This document shows, one piece after another, positions 22,801-27,323 of a DNA stretch of 27,323 nucleotides (its first letter is position 1; each line of letters begins with the position of its first letter). The DNA comes from Apostichopus parvimensis (lineage: Eukaryota; Echinodermata; Holothuroidea; Aspidochirotida; Stichopodidae): contig KN890528.1 of NCBI GenBank assembly GCA_000934455.1, forward strand, positions 1-27,323, given 5' to 3'. A program made the translations under genes and the position numbers. Below the pieces are notes generated by a model. The model searched no databases, was not told where the DNA came from, and saw nothing but the letters and a program-made list of their open reading frames with translations.

Positions 22801-24404
22801 GCTGTACAGACTACAGAAAGGGAAAAATAGTAGTTGCTACGAAATGAAAAAAAAAGAAGTTAGGGACAGCTTTTGCAACTGCCATTAAAACCATTATTAG
22901 TGTTGCAACTCGAACGTAAATAAAGTGAAAAGTATATCGCACGTAAATAAAATATTCGTTATTATAATCTAATAAGAAAAATAATGTGTAAAAGTAAGTT
23001 GGCCTGACTTTTCGATCGTAGCAGGATCGAAACGTCAGGCCAACTTACTCTTACACATATTCTTACACAGGCTCTTTAGTGATAAGCAGTTTGCTAACAT
23101 GTTTATTTTATTTTGAAAACAATCCCGAACGTTTGCTTCAAGTTTTCAATGATGACCATCTGCGAGGTAAAACTTTCGATCGAACGTTGTTTCAAACGAT
23201 CATACACAGTAAGTCAATGGAGCTTCTCCATTGACTTAACTACATGTGGGGGAAATCACACACTAAAGTCCCATTGACTTTGTCGCGCGTGTCACTGGAA
23301 ATCAGACTTGTTTTTAGTCGGTTTCGATAAGAGATTCAGTTACTGTAAGGGGTACACAGTACATGCGGTCAGGGAAAAAAGTTTCTTCGGGTTTATCGCA
23401 AAAATATGCGTAAGAATGTTTACCTAATCAAAAAATACTGTAATGGAGTAGAACTACTGTAGACTGTCGCCAAACGTGCTTAGGGATTTTTAGGAGTATT
23501 TGGCGCCTTGATTTCATCATTTTATGCCTTTTGTAAAATCTTGGGCGCATTTTCAACTGAACAGTTCTGAAGCTCAACCGTTCTCTAGCCAGACTAGCCT
23601 AATGTACGTAGAACTCACAATGAACAAAGCCTAATGTTATTGTTTTCACTTTCCAGTTTTCACCTACGGTGAAACGGCCAAAGTGGTTCAAAAGTATATT
23701 GATTTGGTTTTTATATTTAGTCGAGACAATTAATCTTTCTTATCAATCGTTTAACATGATAACAGGAGGTTTTGTTAGATGCAAGAAGCTAATTGAAAAA
23801 AAAAATAATTACGTCGTCCCCCTAACTTCCCTAAGCTTATCGCGGGTACACTGTATGATGTTTACTGCCAAAACTGGATAGTATATCGAACAGCATTTGT
23901 ACAAACTCGCGTGAGGAACTTGCGATACTGCTACACGGTAGACTAGTGCACAACCTTCCCCGGCTATGAATAGCATTGAATCGAATGATCTAAATTTTTC
24001 TCCCGTCGTGGTTGTAGTGAATCAAAAGCGCGGAAAAATACAATCCTTTATGTGGAACGTAATAATCGGTTCCATATAATCGGTAAGCGCCATGGATTTT
24101 GACGATGCCGATTATTTACCGATTGTCTGATAATCGGCCCGATGCCGATTGTCTAACCGATTATCGGTCGAACACTACAACTCATGTTGATCTAGATTTT
24201 GCCAATTCCAATGTAGTTGACTTTTTAATCATGTACAGCCAAGTTCATGCTGTGTTTGTTATTGTGGTCACTCCAATTAACCCCATTCTCCCCTTCCAGT
24301 GACTAATTCCTAATTCCTGCTGTCTTTTTATTCCTCCCGCATAGACCGAGGAGACACATCCACTCAATTGGAAACCAGAAATTTTGAGGAAGAAAAAGTA
24401 CTGA
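13867..24404 (+). CDS. PLRG1: Pleiotropic regulator 1, WD40 subunit of the PRP19/CDC5L splicing complex
   Basis: PLRG1 (Prp46 in yeast) is a nuclear WD40 scaffold of the PRP19/CDC5L complex needed for spliceosome activation. Twelve coding exons: 13867-13875, 14492-14598, 14993-15129, 16305-16361, 16876-16975, 17601-17670, 18055-18267, 18678-18815, 19357-19670, 20943-21082, 21755-21948, 24345-24404. All sites are GT-AG, phases match and the total is 1539 nt (512 residues plus stop), close to the human 514. The start [20 protein letters not shown] matches the family N terminus. Residues about 45-160 are a diverged linker with [25 protein letters not shown] leads into seven WD repeats, with GH...WD ends near 200-231, 242-273, 284-315, 326-357, 368-400, 410-440 and 441-486. 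The C terminus is [18 protein letters not shown]. The gene appears complete and intact. Confidence 0.97.
15256..15645. mobile_element. Non-autonomous hAT-type MITE (390 bp) with 8-bp target duplication
   Basis: The ends are a 16-bp perfect inverted repeat, CAGGGTTGTCCAACCT at the left and its complement at the right. The element is flanked by the 8-bp direct repeat GTCTAAAC (15248-15255 and 15646-15653). CAGGG termini with 8-bp duplications are the signature of the hAT superfamily. Subterminal GGGCCGCA and GGCCCGCGGGCC motifs are GC-rich against AT-rich flanks. No transposase is encoded; ORFs in it are incidental. It lies in PLRG1 intron 3. Confidence 0.93.
16518..16548 (+). other. Five-run G tract, G-quadruplex candidate
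   Basis: Five G runs of 4-6 bases (16518-16521, 16524-16528, 16530-16533, 16536-16540, 16543-16548) are separated by 1-2-base loops on the PLRG1 coding strand in intron 4. An ATT microsatellite precedes it, and a C-rich stretch at 16665-16683 could pair with it. Confidence 0.7.
18055..19670 (+). CDS. PLRG1: PLRG1 exons 7-9: WD repeats 1-4 and the start of 5
   Basis: Exons 18055-18267, 18678-18815 and 19357-19670 encode the most conserved part. Motifs include [67 protein letters not shown] and [16 protein letters not shown]. The 314-nt exon 9 is the longest and ends with two bases (CT) of a Leu codon completed by exon 10. Confidence 0.97.
20200..20581. mobile_element. Non-autonomous DNA transposon (382 bp) with CAGGGGCGTATCCAGG termini
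   Basis: The ends are inverted copies of CAGGGGCGTATCCAGG (left 20200-20215, right complement ending at 20581). The inner ends carry GGGGGGGCGC-type sequence. The flanks share 5-bp GAACT (20195-20199 and 20582-20586), not the 8 bp expected for hAT, so the superfamily is unsure. It is GC-rich at the ends, AT-richer in the middle, and encodes nothing recognisable. It lies in PLRG1 intron 9. Confidence 0.88.
20731..20916 (+). repeat. 51-bp tandem repeat (about 3.6 copies) before PLRG1 exon 10
   Basis: Units start at 20731, 20782, 20833 and 20884 with GATATTYRACCARTCGTAAT followed by AGCCTCTGTNTTCCTYGTCAGAAG. The last unit is partial and changes into the polypyrimidine tract of the exon 10 acceptor at 20942. 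Each of the first three units contains a pyrimidine run ending in CAG. The period is a multiple of three. Confidence 0.95.
20943..21082 (+). CDS. PLRG1: PLRG1 exon 10: WD repeats 5-6
   Basis: The acceptor GTGCGTAG at 20942 is followed by ATACATGATG. The joined codons give [20 protein letters not shown] and [12 protein letters not shown], matching [14 protein letters not shown] of vertebrate PLRG1. The frame is also open upstream through the tandem repeat, which matters for alternative acceptors. Confidence 0.95.
22984..23058. repeat. Long hairpin, 34-bp arms with 7-nt loop
   Basis: The left arm 22984-23017 and right arm 23025-23058 are inverted copies with two mismatches. The core is AAGTTGGCCTGAC ... 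GTCAGGCCAACTT around the loop GTAGCAG. It lies inside the larger hAT-like element. Confidence 0.93.
23211..23237. repeat. Perfect 12-bp inverted repeat, 3-nt loop
   Basis: AAGTCAATGGAG (23211-23222) and CTCCATTGACTT (23226-23237) are separated by CTT. A further partial copy, CCCATTGACTTTG, lies near 23271. It is inside the 22487-24177 element. Confidence 0.9.
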
Positions 24405-25030
24405 GGAATGACATTTTGAGTCAATGAGCTGAAAAGTCGAACCTGTAAGGGTGTCAAAGAGTGAAGACGGCCTCGAGTTAATTGCATTTTCTCTCTGATT
24501 CGTGTCCAGGGACGGAGGACATCAATCTATGAACATTTGCAACTGCTTCACCTGTGCAACGATGCCTTAACGTGACATGCTTGCACAGACCTTGAAGAAA
24601 CCGGCAATATTGTTCTAAGTATCTCTCAAGGTTGAGCCCAAGTCCACTGCGTAGTTTGAGACAATATTCCTGTTTTTGTAGTAATATTTCTGAGGTATCA
24701 GGCAGATATGGTATAGACTCGCAAGGTAGAAACGGATTGAAATATTACCGTTTATTAAATGTGGAAGATGGATGATGAAAATATCATATGTAACTCAAAA
24801 GGAATGACTCTTTTGGGAATTGAGCATGATCAGAGGTCATTGTACTATGTTTTGCTATAGAAAATAGAACACTTTAAGGTGGTACTATTTAATTTTTTAT
24901 TTCACAAAAAGGTTTACTTACACTAGAAATTCTCTGCACAGTTTCAAACAATTACAGTAACCTTGGGAAGGTCGGGGGGGGGGGGAGTTGGGTTGGGGGT
25001 CATGATGTAATAAAATTGTAAAATAAAGAA
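24405..25030 (+). other. PLRG1 3' UTR with candidate poly(A) signals
   Basis: After TGA at 24402-24404 there is no further splice-linked coding sequence. AATAAA occurs at 25009-25014, 25022-25027 and 25083-25088; the first two are close together and are the best candidates for the message end. A G12 run (24974-24985) lies just upstream. Confidence 0.55.
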
Positions 25031-27323
25031 AAATGACATTCCTGACTCATTGTTTCTTTGTGTCATTGTTTTTTAATGTGTGAATAAAATTAGTTGATAG
25101 TACTTTTTATATGCTCTATGCCTTTGGACATTTATGTAATCAAATTTAGATAAAGAGCAAAATAGGCCAATAAATAGGTTAAAAAAAAATCAATTTCATC
25201 TAGTCAGTTCAGTAACTGTTATTTTGCAACAATCAATTTTGACCTTCTCTTTCTTTCTAAGGCAAAATGTATATCGGGTGTATTTGGACAATTTTTTTGT
25301 TGTTGACAAAAAGCCCTGATGTAGATAAAAAACATATCATTTGTTTTCCCTGTTAGAACAATAGGGTATGGATCCATCACTGTATAATCTGAAAAACAAC
25401 AACAAATCATATTTCTGGAAACTATTTTTTGTTTGAAAGATGGATTGTGGTTTGTATTCTGTAAGGTTACCCGTCCTTGTGTCATTCTCTTAATGTCCAC
25501 ATAACAAACAGACCGAATTTAGATTCAGAACAAAGAGGTGTGTGATTTGCATATGACAGGTGTAGCAAATTAGGTAATTGTAATTAGATCCTGTATAGCA
25601 TAGGTTCGCAAACTTTTAGACCCAGGACCCCTGGGTTGGTTTCCATAAAGGCTCGAGACATGACCCACTGGACCTCCACCCCTCAGAATAGATGCTCAGA
25701 ATTCACGAAAGGTAGCTTGGGTGATGGATGTCGGCAGGCCTTGAAATCTATAGATAAATTTCCGTCTGCAAATGTTGTGTAACACACTGATATATTCTAG
25801 CTACCCAATGCTGGGTCACATCCCATAGGGTAAAGACTGTTCTCCCTGTATAGTGAAGAGTCTGCTGTGTTGAAACGTTTACTTTTGGGAAGTTACTTTT
25901 CATAGAAGTTCTGTCATTTAATTATGGAATGTCACACTGGCACTAACTGTTATGGGGGCACAGAACCTGTCCGTATATTTGGGCTTCAAGTATTGGAGGG
26001 AAACCAAATTTTTTTCTTTAAACAGTAATGGATGTGAGACATCAATTCATACTGCAAAGAAAAAAGGTGTATCTGTGACTGAACAAAGACACTCTGATCG
26101 ATGGGGTGACATTTCATCTGACATCTTGCAACAAAATTACTAAGAAAGCAAATACGAGTACAGCTGGACACGCACAGAAGAAGATTCAGAAATGTTTTGG
26201 ATGGAAGCAATTCTGTATTTTGTAACATAACTGAGCACTGAAATAATCATGCATATTAGTTAAACAGCACTATGATACCAAATATATATAAATTAATCAA
26301 GAATTTTTATTAATAGCTCATCAAATTAAATCAAAATATCAAATATATGGTTGGCGAATTCCTAAAGGGTAAGTTCACCTGCCAGAGCAGTTAGTAACCA
26401 AGTTCTGATATGTGGAAAAGCACAACATGAGGAATGCTTTTCAAATAAAGTTAATATCAATGTAAATTGGCAAACCAGTCTTGCCAGGTAACCTCCCCTA
26501 ACATTTGTTGACCAGTGAATTTTTTCTTTTGGCAAACATCTGTTTTGAATACAAACACTGACACATTCCTAATGCAAGCTAAGTTACTATTCTAAATATT
26601 CAGATAAACTGCACACAATGTAAGACAAATGCAAGAAGTTTAGCAGTCTGTACAAATACTGACAAGAAAAACAAAGAATTTCATGAATTTCAGATATTAG
26701 TCATTTCACATCAAACGAGTAAAACTAACAAGCAATATTTTACCAAAAGAATTAGCACTAAACAAGACAACGATATATTACAATGTTATGATGTTACAAG
26801 GTTTTAGCATTCTCAAAGATCTTTTTTTATCATTGGGGTTTCTTTTTGATTTCATTCTTTGAACCATGTCATGCAATATTCACTCCTATTGGATAACCCT
26901 CAATCCGTAACTTATTGCCTCGAACAATCGCTTAGTTGCAGGTGGTGAGGCTTGCAGTGGAATGACAGCATCGTTTTCCTAATTTTGACCGATGGACATA
27001 ACAATTAGTTTCCATAACCCAGCAACGTTGTATAAAGATGGAAGTACGGAGAGGGGGTGGGGGGGGGAGGGTGTTAAATCTGCCAATCGTGTTTCCTCAC
27101 TATCAGATATTAAAATGCATTAAGTTATACTCAATCACTTGGTATTGGAGGAAATATCTATTCAGACATGAGAACCACAGAAAAAGGATCTATTTGATGA
27201 AATTAATATTGTAAACTTAATCACTTGGCCTTAGGAGGAAAAAACAACCACAGGGATCTGTCTTAAAATTAATATTGTACATTTATGGCAGACAGAGCAT
27301 TAACAGTGGCAGCTCTAAGTGAA
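25031..27323. other. Intergenic sequence without a recognisable gene
   Basis: It is AT-rich, with only short ORFs that resemble no family I know. It contains a possible decayed repeat around 25605-25640 (GGTTCGCAAACTTTT), a G-rich run near 27049-27071 and an imperfect direct duplication at 27130-27279. It could include the end of a further gene to the right, but nothing shows this. Confidence 0.6.
27130..27279. repeat. Imperfect direct duplication, two copies
   Basis: Copy A (27130-27213) and copy B (27216-27279) share AATCACTTGG, GGAGGAAA, AACCACAG, GGATCT and AAATTAATATTGTA in the same order. Copy B is shortened by internal deletions. Confidence 0.75.

Larger units (their letters stand above)
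22487..24177. mobile_element. Non-autonomous hAT-like element (1691 bp) with 8-bp target duplication
   Basis: The termini are inverted copies of TAGTGTTCGACCGAT. The flanking 8-bp duplication is CAACTCAT (22479-22486 and 24178-24185). The first and last ~110 bp are packed with CCGATTA/TAATCGG motifs in both orientations, as expected for transposase-binding subterminal repeats. The interior contains hairpins but no recognisable transposase. It fills most of PLRG1 intron 11. Confidence 0.9.
13876..24344 (+). other. Introns of PLRG1, summary
   Basis: Eleven introns range from 384 bp to 2.4 kb. Introns 3, 9 and 11 carry the three transposon-like elements listed separately. Intron 4 has a G-rich/C-rich pair, intron 7 a G15 run (18335-18349) and intron 9 a 51-bp tandem array. 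Introns 1, 2, 5, 6, 8 and 10 show only AT-rich sequence without recognisable features. Confidence 0.75.

Noticed and set aside
22984..23058. Hammerhead ribozyme in the hairpin (CGAAACGTC present)
   Set aside because: The second core box CTGATGA is absent on both strands, so the catalytic fold cannot be supported.
25605..25700. Possible hAT remnant (GGTTCGCAAACTTTT followed by GACCC)
   Set aside because: It resembles one end of a decayed hAT element, but no matching inverted end or target duplication was found.
25952..26143. Plus-strand ORF of 63 codons and the overlapping minus ORF
   Set aside because: Neither has family resemblance, splice signals or context. Their length is usual for chance in this AT-rich DNA.

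Overview
The window is animal nuclear DNA: AT-rich, with short exons, long introns, canonical GT-AG splice sites, non-autonomous DNA transposons and an 895-base assembly gap (N run, 10164-11058). Codon-level similarity of the clearest gene to vertebrate PLRG1, together with the repeat types, suggests a marine invertebrate, possibly a deuterostome such as an echinoderm. The species itself cannot be fixed from the sequence.

Two protein-coding genes lie head to head. On the minus strand, from about 13411 down to 531, is a divergent kinesin gene. Fifteen coding exons can be read, giving 475 codons plus a stop. They cover the motor start (RCRPF), the central strands, switch I, switch II (DLAGSE), the last motor helices and a coiled-coil tail. 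The P-loop exon(s) should lie inside the assembly gap. The motor is odd: the usual SSRSH of switch I reads RARAH, and the loop-11/helix-4 segment is about 13 residues short.

On the plus strand, from 13867 to 24404, is a complete 12-exon PLRG1 gene (pleiotropic regulator 1, a WD40 subunit of the PRP19/CDC5L spliceosomal complex). It encodes 512 residues. The two start codons are about 455 bp apart and share an intergenic segment with a perfect CRE palindrome (TGACGTCA).

Three transposon-like elements with clear terminal inverted repeats sit in PLRG1 introns: a 390-bp hAT-type MITE with an 8-bp target duplication (15256-15645), a 382-bp GC-rich element with 5-bp flanking repeats (20200-20581), and a 1.69-kb non-autonomous hAT-like element with an 8-bp target duplication, CGATTA-type subterminal repeats and a long hairpin (22487-24177). 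A 51-bp tandem repeat ends just before PLRG1 exon 10. Each of three copies carries an in-frame splice-acceptor-like site, so it could add 23, 40 or 57 residues to the WD40 propeller.

Downstream of PLRG1 (24405-27323) I see a 3' UTR with poly(A) signals, then sequence without a recognisable gene, ending in an imperfect direct duplication. The two genes have no obvious shared pathway; their link is the shared promoter region. No prokaryotic-style system, CRISPR array, tRNA or rRNA was found.
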